64,000 nucleotides of DNA from Trichaptum fuscoviolaceum. Taxonomy: Eukaryota > Basidiomycota > Agaricomycetes > Hymenochaetales > Trichaptaceae. The notes beneath the pieces were generated by a model. That model searched no databases. It worked only from the letters and a program-made list of their open reading frames with translations, and was not told where the DNA came from. Within the stretch, counting starts at the first letter, position 1; each line of letters starts with the position of its first letter. The position numbers and the translations under genes were made by a program. The DNA is taken from assembly GCA_910574455.1 (NCBI GenBank), contig CAJSYZ010000002.1, forward strand, positions 6,285,390-6,349,389, read 5' to 3'. This document shows, piece after piece, positions 1 to 9,429 of the stretch.

Positions 1-72
1 TTCTGAACCGTCCTCGTCCTCGTCTGTGTCCAAGCAAGAGCTTGGAGTATCCCCGAGATCAGAACTTGACAT
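1..72 (-). CDS. 5' end of an unrecognised gene leaving the window
   Basis: On the minus strand an ATG at 72-70 opens a frame that stays open for 24 codons to the window edge. The peptide is acidic and serine-rich, with an Asp/Glu run near the edge. It is divergent from the split gene that starts at 1546, so the word-rich 73-1545 stretch would be a shared upstream region. The fragment is too short to name a family, and a chance frame is possible. Confidence 0.35.
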   Translation of the reverse strand, partial: MSSSDLGDTPSSCLDTDEDEDGSE

Positions 73-1545
73 TTTGGAGATTTGATAGTGACTGAACGAA
101 GAGCCTGAGCTACTTCAAGATCAAGTTGGCAGTGAGTGAAGTTGGAATGAAGGTCAAGTGTTGCCACCGTGGCATGCCACCGGCAGCCTGAGTAGTACTA
201 GTAGTAGTAGGCTATTACTAGTACTAGTAGTAGCCTGAGTGAGCCACTGGCAGTGAGTGCCAGTGAGCCTGAGGGGCAACTTCAAGTTATTACTAATACT
301 ACAGTACTAGTAGAAAACGGGCCGAGCTTCGCCGGCAAGTCCCTTACTCCGAGTCCGAGTCCCCCATTTGTCAACTTGAAGACGTTCGCACGGGAGGCAG
401 ATTTCCCTGAGCGTTATCACGCAATTCCGGAACGCAGTGCCCTTCCTCCCAGAACTAGTAGCCTCACTGCCACTGGCACTGCAGTGGCAGCCTCAGGCTC
501 AGGCTGAGCCTGAGTCACGGTATCACTGCCAGTGGCGCCACTGGATGAAGGATTTAGGACACCCGAAATTGAAACCCATAAGACCCCGCTTGGCACTCAG
601 GCTGGCAAGCATTTAGGGAGGTTGAAGCCACCCGTCCACCGCCGGCCTTGAGCAGAAGTTCTGCCGGTCCATGGAGTCCCGCGGTATAACTTACCTTTGA
701 ACTTGAAGGTAAGGTATCAGGGTGTACTTATGATATCTTACCTGATACTACTACTAGTACGGTAAGCAAGGCAGGCATTTAGGACGACTGTCCTAACACG
801 GACCATCTGGCAGACCCTTCCCCTCTGCTAGATCCTGGAAATTTAGGGCCCGGGCAAGACGGAGAGTTTGGCTCCGAGCCGTGCCGTTTAGTACTAGTAC
901 TACATACTACTTGTAGGACGAAAAAGCCGTTCTAAATCCTTAGTACGGGAAGCATAGCCTGAGTATGGTGGCTTCCGACTCAGCCTGAGCCGCAGGCTGC
1001 GTCACTACTCTAGTACCATCATAATGATGATCACGGTGCCTCCGCATCATCATGCCGTGAAACACAAACAAGTATAGTACTACTATAGTACTATCCGGCG
1101 AGGACTCGGACTCCGAAGCAAACTGCGGCGGCCGAGCTGTCAAGTTGCTGAGATCATCAACTTCAAATTCGACTAGTAAGTACTAGTAGTAGTAGTAGTA
1201 GTACTAGTAGTTACGGTAGTAGTACTACTCGCGGCGGGTGCACTCATGCTGTGGCACTGCCAGTGCCAGTGAGGCTGGGAAGTCCTACTACTAGTAGTAG
1301 TAGTATCACTGGCATAGTAGTACTAGCCTGCGTACTTAAATTTAAATATAGTACTACTCTTCACGGCACTCCGTCAGCCTGAGTCACGGTGTGGCCTGCT
1401 GGCAGCGGTAGTATCCGACTTCCATCAACTTCTTCAAGTTCATGTTCCGACGGTGAATAGCTTTTAGTTGCCACTGGCAGCGGACCCCATCATGATGCCC
1501 CCCACATCATCTTGAAGCCAGCAACTCAACGACTATCCCTTCAGA
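73..1545. repeat. Word-rich, gene-free region upstream of the split gene
   Basis: I see no convincing gene here. The sequence is built from a few short, mostly self-complementary words used over and over: ACTAGT/AGTACT runs (196-235, 880-910, 1165-1225, 1285-1345), GCCACTGGCAGTG types (240-270, 455-545, 1250-1275, 1470-1485), AGCCTGAG/CTCAGGCT (185-240, 490-515, 955-1000) and AACTTGAAGTT types (265-380, 690-705, 1150, 1430). An 84-codon frame at 253-507 is made of the same words and I do not regard it as a gene. Confidence 0.6.
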
Positions 1546-2386
1546 ATGTCTGCCAGTGTTGTCCCTCATGCTAACATGCCACTGCTACCTGTTAACACTG
1601 GCATCCCGGGCCAGCAAGCCACTGGCACTCAGCCTGAGCCTCCCGGGCCAATCGAAGTCAGACTGCTGCTGGATCCAGAGGAAGCCAGACGAGCTGGTAT
1701 GTAGTACATGTCTCAAAAACTAGTATTAGTAGTAATTTCAATTCTTTCACAAAAAGTCCAAACAGGAATAGTTTCTTCCGGCAAAAATGGAGCCCATCCG
1801 TGGCCCGGGCTTATAAAGACGCGGTCAGACATGGTGAATTGGATTGAATTTCTCATTCAGTTGGTACAGCGAGATGACAGTGGCAAATCAGCAATCAAGT
1901 AAGTGTCATTCATGTTGCCAGCCTTCAAAGTATGTGACCAGGACATTCTCTTGACAGCCTGCCAGTGAATGGGCCCGGCGTCTCCATGTCCGACTCGGAG
2001 TCTCTTGCAAGTGCAGGGCCCGGGTTGAGGTCACAATCGGAGTTTGAGGTCGGACTAGGAGTTGGCAGTGGCAATTTGACGTCTGCCACTGAGGCGGAAC
2101 CAGACACATCCAATTTGGAATTGTGAGTAGTGTTGCCAGCCTGAGCTTAATTGCATCTTGATGACATTCCATTCTACTGTCAGCGAGGCCGCCAGTGCCG
2201 GTGCCACTGGCAGTGGGGTGGCAAAACCTGGGTCGGACGTGGACTCCAAGCCGTCAAACAGTGTCGAAGACTTGAAAACGAACCTGTGAGTGACATTGCC
2301 AGTCTGTGTAGATTGCTTCTTATCTCTTTCCTATACCCAACTAGTGACTTGTCAGTCACCATGCTCAATGGGATAGGGGGCGACTT
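1546..2386 (+). pseudogene. 5' half of a multi-exon orphan gene split by an LTR retrotransposon
   Basis: Frame continuity and splice motifs give five exons: 1546-1696, 1766-1898, 1958-2122, 2184-2285 and 2345 onward. The introns (69, 59, 61 and 59 bp) all begin GT and end AG. The last exon runs in frame to 2386, where the retrotransposon begins, and resumes in frame after it at 11567. The start ATG at 1546 opens a frame that fits all splices. The encoded N-terminal part is rich in Gly, Ser, Ala and Pro and looks disordered. I recognise no domain. With the 3' part (11567-13862) the gene would encode about 947 aa. Reading frames on both sides of the insertion are clean, so the disruption looks recent, or is present on one haplotype only. 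Confidence 0.6.
2382..2386. repeat. Target site duplication (left) of the LTR retrotransposon
   Basis: GACTT immediately precedes the TGTCAGG start of the left LTR. The same five bases follow the right LTR at 11562-11566. Five bases is the usual duplication for Ty3/gypsy integrases. Confidence 0.9.
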
Positions 2387-2962
2387 TGTCAGGAATCCGC
2401 CTCAGGTTATTTTATTTCTTTTATTTTTCTTTTATTTTCTTTTACGATCACACTCCGAGTCGGATCCCCGACATGTCCGGTCCGAAACCGGACTTTCTTT
2501 GACTCCGATTCTCTTCCTTTTTGCGTAGATTACTTGCCTGTATGTTTGCAGGCCGCTAGGACAAGCGCCCTGCAAGCAATTCTCCTTTCTTTCTTTCTTC
2601 CGCCACTCCGACTCGAACCTCCGCTCTACCGATGCGGGACCCCGACTAGAGCGGGACCCCGAACTCCGACTTACGTCAGCGGTATAGGTCGGACCTAGTC
2701 GGATCAGGGTCCAGTGGCTTGGTACTGTATAGTTTTTACCTTTGTTCATCAAAACCGCGGATCCCCCTGCGAAGCACTCCACTTTTGGCCTCTTGTAAAG
2801 TGCTTCTCAGGTGATGTGTTTATCTTTAGCTCTGATGTGTAGAATAGCTTAATTGACTTGTAAAGTGCTTCTCAGAGTGAGAACCACCGCTCATAGCGTC
2901 CGATCGTCGTCCGTGTCCGATTCAGGGTCTCGAAAGCGAAGGAACCACTCTAGGTCGTAACA
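2387..2962 (+). repeat. 5' LTR
   Basis: 576 bp, beginning TGTCAGG and ending CGTAACA, matching 10986-11561 wherever I compared it. It holds a TTTTATTT-type pyrimidine/AT tract near 2408-2442, a cluster of TCCGACT-type words, and a 19 bp direct repeat (2792-2810 and 2857-2875) starting CTTGTAAAGTG. The promoter for gag-pol should lie here, but I could not place a TATA box with confidence. Confidence 0.92.
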
Positions 2963-3026
2963 TTAGGCCAAAAGTTTGTTCTTTCGACGCCCTGCGATTG
3001 CACCGACCGATTTTTGATCCCTCTGA

Positions 3027-4307
3027 ATGGGAAGATTCGGACAAGAAGACTCCGACGAAGATATGACCGACCCGATCAACCCCGCGCAAGCAGCGCCCGC
3101 GCCAGGCGCTGCTCCGACTCCGACTCCGGGCGCTGCTCCTGCCCAGGCCGCCCCACCGCCCCAGCAGAGCGGAGACCTCCCCCCAGACATCCTCCAGGCT
3201 ATCAATGATGCCACCCGACCTCTCCAGTCACACCTGCAGGAGGTGACCGCCGAAAACCAGCGCCTCCACGACTTCATGAACCTGTTTGTCCGAAATGCGC
3301 AGGAAGGCGCGACCCGCACTCCCAAGGGTCCGAAGGTCGGTGCCCCGCCCGCGTTCTATGGGCGTACGCCGAAAGATAAGGAGGCAGAGAGTATCAGCTT
3401 CGAGGAGTGGTCGCAGAAGGTCCGACTTTATGTCCAGATGCGCCCCCAGGAGTTTGTAGGTGGTCCGACGATGGCCTGTCTATGGGCCGCTTCGCTACTC
3501 CGCGGGCCCGCTGAACAGTGGGCTCGTCCGCACACAACTGCCGCCCTCAAGGGCACCGAAGTCCCCGCTCTCATGACCGACTTGAACCTCTTCCTGGAGT
3601 CCCTCCAGTCCGCGTTCGGACGTCCGAACATCAAGCGCCACGCCGGACAGGAGCTTATGAAACTGCGCCAGGGCAAGGACACGGTGTCGGAGTATGCGGC
3701 GAAGTTTCGTGCGTTGATGGTGGAGGCGGAGGTGGACTGGGGAATGGATGGGAAGATGCTGGTGTTCGAGACCGGACTCAGCAGCCAGTTCCGCTACGAT
3801 CTGGCGAGCAAGGAGATCCCGGAGACGAAGAGCTTCGACCATTGGGTCCGACTTCTTTGCGAATACGATGAGGACTTGCGTGCACGTCGGACTGGCTTCA
3901 AGCAGTACAACTGGAGTCCGAACTGGGGCTCCCGCTCGCAGACACACCACTCCGCTTCGCGCGGACCTACGCGGGACCCCGACGCTATGGACATCGATCG
4001 CTTGAGCACTGAGGAGATGATGCGCCGCGGACTTTGCTTCCAGTGCGGTGAGCATGGACATTTGGCTCGAGACTGTCCGCAGCGGAGTAAGAGATCCAAT
4101 GTCCGATCGAAGGTGGCTTCACAGACCGCCGCCTCGTCGTCCACCGCTCCGCCCGCCGCCTCTGCGCCCGCCGCCGCTTCCAAGACACCGACGGCGACCC
4201 TCGAGGAAGTCCGCGACGAGACTCCGACCGTGAACGCCGCTCGCACTCCGACCGTTGATGAGATCGCCAAAGCGGTCGCAGCTGCTCTCAAGAGTCAGGG
4301 TTTTTGA
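3027..4307 (+). CDS. gag: Retrotransposon Gag
   Basis: 426 aa structural protein that packages the element RNA into intracellular particles. An Ala/Pro-rich N-terminus (about residues 10-50) is followed by a retrotransposon Gag capsid-like region (about 100-270) and a single CCHC zinc knuckle at residues 337-350 (C-x2-C-x4-H-x4-C), then an Ala/Thr/Ser-rich tail. The start is the first ATG after the 5' LTR leader. The stop TGA at 4305-4307 overlaps the start of the pol frame, which is one base back; see the slippery site at 4298-4304. The frame is open with no internal damage. Confidence 0.93.
   Translation: MGRFGQEDSDEDMTDPINPAQAAPAPGAAPTPTPGAAPAQAAPPPQQSGDLPPDILQAINDATRPLQSHLQEVTAENQRLHDFMNLFVRNAQEGATRTPKGPKVGAPPAFYGRTPKDKEAESISFEEWSQKVRLYVQMRPQEFVGGPTMACLWAASLLRGPAEQWARPHTTAALKGTEVPALMTDLNLFLESLQSAFGRPNIKRHAGQELMKLRQGKDTVSEYAAKFRALMVEAEVDWGMDGKMLVFETGLSSQFRYDLASKEIPETKSFDHWVRLLCEYDEDLRARRTGFKQYNWSPNWGSRSQTHHSASRGPTRDPDAMDIDRLSTEEMMRRGLCFQCGEHGHLARDCPQRSKRSNVRSKVASQTAASSSTAPPAASAPAAASKTPTATLEEVRDETPTVNAARTPTVDEIAKAVAAALKSQGF
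4298..4304 (+). promoter_or_regulatory. Probable -1 ribosomal frameshift site joining gag to pol
   Basis: The heptamer GGGTTTT is in the correct register (G GGT TTT in the gag frame, the X XXY YYZ pattern) and is followed at once by the gag stop TGA. Slipping back one base gives the open pol frame. That the heptamer abuts the stop and matches the known -1 frameshift consensus is seen directly; that it is used is inference. I did not identify a downstream pseudoknot. Confidence 0.7.
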
Positions 4308-7300
4308 GTGGGTCTAGGCGCGCGGTCGTTCCGCCAAAGACCCCGAACCGATTTTCGCTGTTAGATGATGATGTGTCCGATCCCTCTGTGTACAATCGTA
4401 CTTCGCTAATACACAAGAGTTTGCGTCGATTCATCCATGTCCCAGTGAGAATAAGTGACGGCCGAAAGATTTTGAGCATGAGAGCACTGCTAGACTGCGG
4501 TGCATTTTCGGTGATTATCAACCAGAAGTTGGTGCGGAAGTTCGGACTACGTACTCGTCCTCTCGACCGACCAATCAAGGTGTACAACGCCGACGATTCG
4601 CTGAACCAGAGTGGTCCGATTACAGACCAAGTCCGACTTACTCTGGAGATCGGTGGACACCAAGAAGAAGTCGATGCCACAGTGGCAAACATCGGAGACT
4701 ATCCGTTGATCATTGGGATAGATTGGCTACACCACCATAACCCTGAGATTGATTGGAACGACGAGACCATCAGCTTTACGCGATGTCCGAACGAATGCCG
4801 CCCTGTCGAAGCGGCAAGAGTTGTAGAAGTCGGACAACCGCTACCCCGCGCCGTTCGCAAGTTGCGGACCGCGCGATGCAAGAACAGTCGACAGATGCGC
4901 CCGCGACCGCAGCCCCACGCGAGAGTCTGCGTTGCGGAAGTCGGTGATGATTCAGATGAGTCGGACAGTGAGTCTGACGACCTTGCGAAGATTCCCCCCG
5001 GATTTCGGTACTCCGAAAAGTACATGGACATCTACCATGACGCGGAGCAGTTCTATGTGGCGGACGATCCGGACTTTGTGCATAAAGTTGCGGCCTCGTA
5101 TACCTGGTCGCAAGCGATTGCGGAGAAGTCGGCAGTGAAGGAGGGTGACAAGTCCTTCGAGGAGATGGTCCCCCCGCAGTACCGCGAGTTTGCGAAGGTG
5201 TTTTCTAAGTCAGAGGCCGAACGGTTGCCCGAAAGGAAGCCGTTTGACCATGCGATCGACCTGGAGCCCGGATCGACCCCTTCGTACAGCAAGATCTATC
5301 CGATGGCACCGGCGGAACGTGCAGCCTTGAAGGAGTTCATTGAGGAGAACCTCCGCAAGGGCTACATCCGTCCGTCGAAGTCCCCCGCCGCTGCTCCGGT
5401 CTTCTTCATCAAAAAGAAGGATGGATCGCTTCGGATGGTTGTCGACTACCGAAAACTCAACGAGATCACCGTCAAAAATCGGTACCCGCTTCCCCTGACC
5501 ACCGAACTCATCGATTCCTTGAAGAAGGCCCGCGTTTTCACGAAGCTCGACTTGCGGGCCGGATACAACAATATCCGCATCAAGGAAGGCGACGAGTGGA
5601 AGGCCGCTTTTCGGACTCAGGAAGGACACTTCGAACCGACCGTTATGACTTTCGGACTTACGAACGCACCCGCTACGTTTCAGCGGATGATGAACGAGCT
5701 CTTCAAGGACATGCTGGATGTTATTGTCATTATCTACCTCGATGACATCTGCATTTTTTCGGAGAACGAGTCGGAGCACGAGGAACACGTTAAGGAGGTA
5801 CTCCGACGTTTGGAAAAGTACGACCTGTTCTGTAAGCCCGAAAAGTGCGAGTTCCACAAGGACTCCATCGAGTACTTGGGTATGATCATTGGCTCTGGGA
5901 TTATCTCGATGGATCCGAAGAAGGTCGAAGCGGTGGCCGACTGGCCGACTCCGGCGAAGGTGAAGGACATTCAGGCTTTCTTGGGGTTCGCAAACTTCTA
6001 CCGACATTTTATCAAGGACTTCTCGAAGCTGGCGGTTCCCATGACCGAATTGTTGCGGAAGGATGTCCAGTGGCGCTGGACCACCCGCCAGCAAGAGTCC
6101 TTCGATGCTCTGAAGAAGAAGTTTGCGGAGGCACCGGTCCTCGCGATGCCCGACCTAGAGAAACCCTTCATCCTCGAATGCGATGCTTCGGACTTCGCGA
6201 CCGGAGCGGTACTTTCACAGATCGGACCAGACGGTGACATTCACCCAGTGGCCTACTATTCGAAGTCCCTGGGCGATGCGGAGAGGAACTATGAGATCCA
6301 CGACAAGGAGCTTCTAGCCATCGTCCGAGCCTTGGACGAGTGGCGGCACTATCTCGAAGGAAGTCCGCACAAAATTGATATTGTGTCGGACCACCGAAAC
6401 CTGCTCTTCTTTGCGGAAGCCCGAAACCTTACGAGACGCCAGGCCCGCTGGAGCTTGTTCCTTAGCCGTTTTGACTTCCTGATCCGTCACCGCCCCGGAC
6501 GACTCGGTGGAAAGCCGGATGCTTTGTCCAGGCGCGAAGACCTTCGTCCTGACGGACCGGACAATACGGACAAGGTCCTTCTGGACACGAACCGCTTCTA
6601 TACGTTGGCGATGCGACGAGGGATGGTCCGGGCAGAGGGGGATACGGAGTTGTTGCGGAGGATTCGGGAGTCCGAGAGGTTTGATGAGGAATTGGTAGAG
6701 GCGATCGAGAAGGTGAAGGAAGGGGCTCCGCGCGCGCTGGCGAACGATTTGGAGGAGTGGAACACGGAGGATGGGCTGCTGCTGTACCGGGGTAAGGTCT
6801 ATGTGCCGAAGGACGAGGAGATCCGCCGCGATATCGTCAAGTTACATCACGATTCGCTTCCAGTCGGACATCCGGGTCGTTGGAAGACCTATGAGCTGGT
6901 GAGTCGGAATTACTGGTGGCCTGGCATGTCCACATTCGTCGAGCGGTACGTGTCGGGCTGTGACACTTGTATGCGGACGAAGAACATCCCGCAACGTCCG
7001 GTTGGTCCGCTTCAGCCCAACGAAGTACCGGACGGACCGTGGCAGGTCATTTCTTGCGACTTCATCACCCAGCTGCCACAGTCCGGTGAATACGACGCCA
7101 TCTTCGTGGTTGTAGACCGACTCACCAAGCAGGCCCATTTCATACCAACGACCTCGGATATTGACTCCGCGCGGACGGCCGACTTGTTTGTGTCCGAAGT
7201 CTGGAAACACCATGGCACGCCGCGTAAAGTCATTTCGGACCGGGGTACACAGTTTGTGTCCCGGTTTATGAAGGCGGTACTCCATCGACTCGGGATCGAG

Positions 7301-8029
7301 GGCGCGACATCGACATCCTTCCACCCGCAAACGGACGGTCAGACCGAGCGGGTGAACCAGGAGTTGGAACAGTATCTCCGCGCGTTTACCGACGTCCGAC
7401 AGGAAAATTGGTCGGAGTTGCTGCCCATGGCGGAGTTTGCGCACAACACGCGAGCGCACTCCGCTACCAAGGTGTCTCCCTTCGCGCTGCTATATGGATA
7501 CGACCCCGAGTTCACCATCGTACCGAGTGCCGGACTTTCGACGGTTCCAGCTGCGGACGACCGACTCGACCTGCTTCAGAAGGCTCAGGAGGACGCTCGC
7601 GCGGCTCTCGAAGTCGCAGCGGAGCGGATGAAGCGGTATTACGACCAGGGACATGCAGACACGCCGGACATCCGACCAGGAGACAAGGTATGGCTCGACG
7701 CACGGAATATCGCAATACCGGGCACGCGCAAGCTGAATCCGCGGAGACTCGGACCCTACACGGTTTTGCGGAAGATCGGACTCTTGAATTACGAGCTTCA
7801 GCTGCCTGCGACTATGCGGATTCACCCAGTGTTCCATGTGTCGCTTCTCACGAAGTATACACCGGACACTATTCCTGGTCGCGTCCAGACACCGCCAGAG
7901 CCCGTAAACGTCGACGGCGACATTGAATACGAAGTATCCGAAGTCCTTAACTCGCGCCGAAGCGGTCGAGGTCGGACTCTGCAGTATTTGGTTCGCTGGA
8001 AAGGCTATGGACCCACTGCTGCCAGGTAG
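4304..8029 (+). CDS. pol: Retrotransposon Pol, cut off in the chromodomain
   Basis: 1241 codons in the -1 frame relative to gag. Domains in order: an aspartic protease with the active-site loop at residues 63-70 reading LLDCGAFS (Cys where DSGA/DTGA is usual); reverse transcriptase with the catalytic YLDD at 478-481; RNase H (about 610-740, with the DASDFATGAVL block and HDKELLAIV); integrase with an HHCC zinc motif (about 850-890) and the D..D..E core (the CDF, SDRGTQF and TDGQTERVNQE motifs); and a C-terminal chromodomain beginning near 1215. The chromodomain is cut just after the KGYG motif. Codons from about 8015 come from the foldback element and end at TAG. The missing end of the domain lies at 10845-10943. 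Chromodomains of this class steer integration towards methylated histone H3, so the break could alter targeting; whether truncated Pol works is unknown. Confidence 0.93.
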   Translation: MSGSRRAVVPPKTPNRFSLLDDDVSDPSVYNRTSLIHKSLRRFIHVPVRISDGRKILSMRALLDCGAFSVIINQKLVRKFGLRTRPLDRPIKVYNADDSLNQSGPITDQVRLTLEIGGHQEEVDATVANIGDYPLIIGIDWLHHHNPEIDWNDETISFTRCPNECRPVEAARVVEVGQPLPRAVRKLRTARCKNSRQMRPRPQPHARVCVAEVGDDSDESDSESDDLAKIPPGFRYSEKYMDIYHDAEQFYVADDPDFVHKVAASYTWSQAIAEKSAVKEGDKSFEEMVPPQYREFAKVFSKSEAERLPERKPFDHAIDLEPGSTPSYSKIYPMAPAERAALKEFIEENLRKGYIRPSKSPAAAPVFFIKKKDGSLRMVVDYRKLNEITVKNRYPLPLTTELIDSLKKARVFTKLDLRAGYNNIRIKEGDEWKAAFRTQEGHFEPTVMTFGLTNAPATFQRMMNELFKDMLDVIVIIYLDDICIFSENESEHEEHVKEVLRRLEKYDLFCKPEKCEFHKDSIEYLGMIIGSGIISMDPKKVEAVADWPTPAKVKDIQAFLGFANFYRHFIKDFSKLAVPMTELLRKDVQWRWTTRQQESFDALKKKFAEAPVLAMPDLEKPFILECDASDFATGAVLSQIGPDGDIHPVAYYSKSLGDAERNYEIHDKELLAIVRALDEWRHYLEGSPHKIDIVSDHRNLLFFAEARNLTRRQARWSLFLSRFDFLIRHRPGRLGGKPDALSRREDLRPDGPDNTDKVLLDTNRFYTLAMRRGMVRAEGDTELLRRIRESERFDEELVEAIEKVKEGAPRALANDLEEWNTEDGLLLYRGKVYVPKDEEIRRDIVKLHHDSLPVGHPGRWKTYELVSRNYWWPGMSTFVERYVSGCDTCMRTKNIPQRPVGPLQPNEVPDGPWQVISCDFITQLPQSGEYDAIFVVVDRLTKQAHFIPTTSDIDSARTADLFVSEVWKHHGTPRKVISDRGTQFVSRFMKAVLHRLGIEGATSTSFHPQTDGQTERVNQELEQYLRAFTDVRQENWSELLPMAEFAHNTRAHSATKVSPFALLYGYDPEFTIVPSAGLSTVPAADDRLDLLQKAQEDARAALEVAAERMKRYYDQGHADTPDIRPGDKVWLDARNIAIPGTRKLNPRRLGPYTVLRKIGLLNYELQLPATMRIHPVFHVSLLTKYTPDTIPGRVQTPPEPVNVDGDIEYEVSEVLNSRRSGRGRTLQYLVRWKGYGPTAAR
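8007..8014. repeat. Target site duplication (left) of the foldback element
   Basis: ATGGACCC here is repeated at 10843-10850. An 8 bp duplication is typical of hAT-type insertion. Confidence 0.8.
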
Positions 8030-8174
8030 CTGATTGAATGAAGTACAGCGTTGCTGTAAACCATCCACTGCATCAACACTCAGCAAATGCTGGCTGAAGC
8101 AGTATAGGGTGAATCAGCCTTGCTGTACATTGATTCAGGGGATGCATACCTAGGGAATACTAGGCATGCAATAC

Positions 8175-9367
8175 CAATTGGGATTATAGCACTGGATAAT
8201 AGAATAATGCATTGCATACCCACCGCTTTTTTAGGTTAATTATAGCATTCAGGCACTGTTGATTGATAGCATGCTGTAATAAATCAGAATTTCATAATTT
8301 CCATCTATTTTGAGATATGAGGCACCCCAGGGTCCAGGACCCTGAGGTCTGGCAGGTTCCAGGTCACTTGGTGCCGCTTTAGAGGAGGTCGTGGGAATAA
8401 ACTCAAATTAACCTTTGCAGGCTCTACAGGCCTTCTAAAATAGCACGAAAATAACCAAAAAATCAGGAAATATTCCTGGGCACTGCCGCTTTGCTGTAGC
8501 GTGGGAACTACGCTTCTGAGCGACCATATTAGGGTACCAGTGTGTTCTGGGCCCCTCTGGGCCCTTCCTAAAGCGGTAAAAATCATCATAAAATAGATAA
8601 TTATATTCATTTGCACCTGCATATATGCAGGCTTCTCCTGGGCCTACCAGCAGCAAATAAAATGCAATAAAATCGGATTATATTAGTAGAAGTATATCAA
8701 ACATGATCTAGATAGCTAAATATGGTAATACTAGCTGGGAACATGTGTATAACATCAGATCATATTCTATTTTTAATACATAACATATGAGGCCCATTGC
8801 ACCACATTGGGATACCTCCGGGATGCAAATTTTGATGGGATTCCAATGGGACGTACTAGAAGAGCTGAAACGGGCTTTCACGGCGCTAAAATATGCATTT
8901 TTCATATTGTTACAAATTATTATTTTATTTAAATGTTATTTTTGTTTCAGCACTTCCACTGCACGTAAAGGCATGTATAAATAGTCAAAATGGTACAGAA
9001 CGACGAGGAGAACAATAATATGAGCTTAGAATAGCTACGCGGGAGCTATATATAGCTCTAACACACTAACTATTTTCGGAGAGCATGCAATTATTGTTAG
9101 TCATTCCTATGCATGTATGTACACTGTGTCTATGTTCTGAAAGCTTTAAAAAGCTCTCTATATATACTTCTCATGCTGTACGAGATTTTGCGGCAATCGG
9201 AGCTCATTTGAAATTGATATAAGGCATACAAATTTCGGAAAGAATGGTTAATTTTAATTTATTGGGAGGGTTATGGGTCAGGCACATAGCGCCAAACATT
9301 CACTATAAGTATCCTAAACATAATACAAATGCATGTTTGAGATGTCATTAGAAGGTGGAAGTTATAT
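8175..9367 (+). repeat. Left arm of the palindrome
   Basis: Every base x I compared pairs with 18797 minus x in the right arm (9430-10622). Frames of 65, 73 and 105 codons on one strand have exact twins on the other in the partner arm, so long stretches are identical. The first mismatch going outward is at 8174/10623. Confidence 0.88.
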
Positions 9368-9429
9368 ACAACATTGTAGGATGAGATGCTAAGTGTGATA
9401 TCAGAATGCACATGTCATGACACAAACAC

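Noticed and set aside
253..507. 84-codon open frame in the word-rich region
   Set aside because: It is composed entirely of the repeated words around it and has no protein family features or splice context.
2590..2660. B-box-like GGTTCGAGTC on the minus strand of the LTR
   Set aside because: No matching A-box or cloverleaf; it is part of the TCCGACTCGAACC word run.
3495..4291. Long minus-strand frames opposite gag and pol
   Set aside because: Shadows of the GC-rich retrotransposon genes; no motif on that strand.
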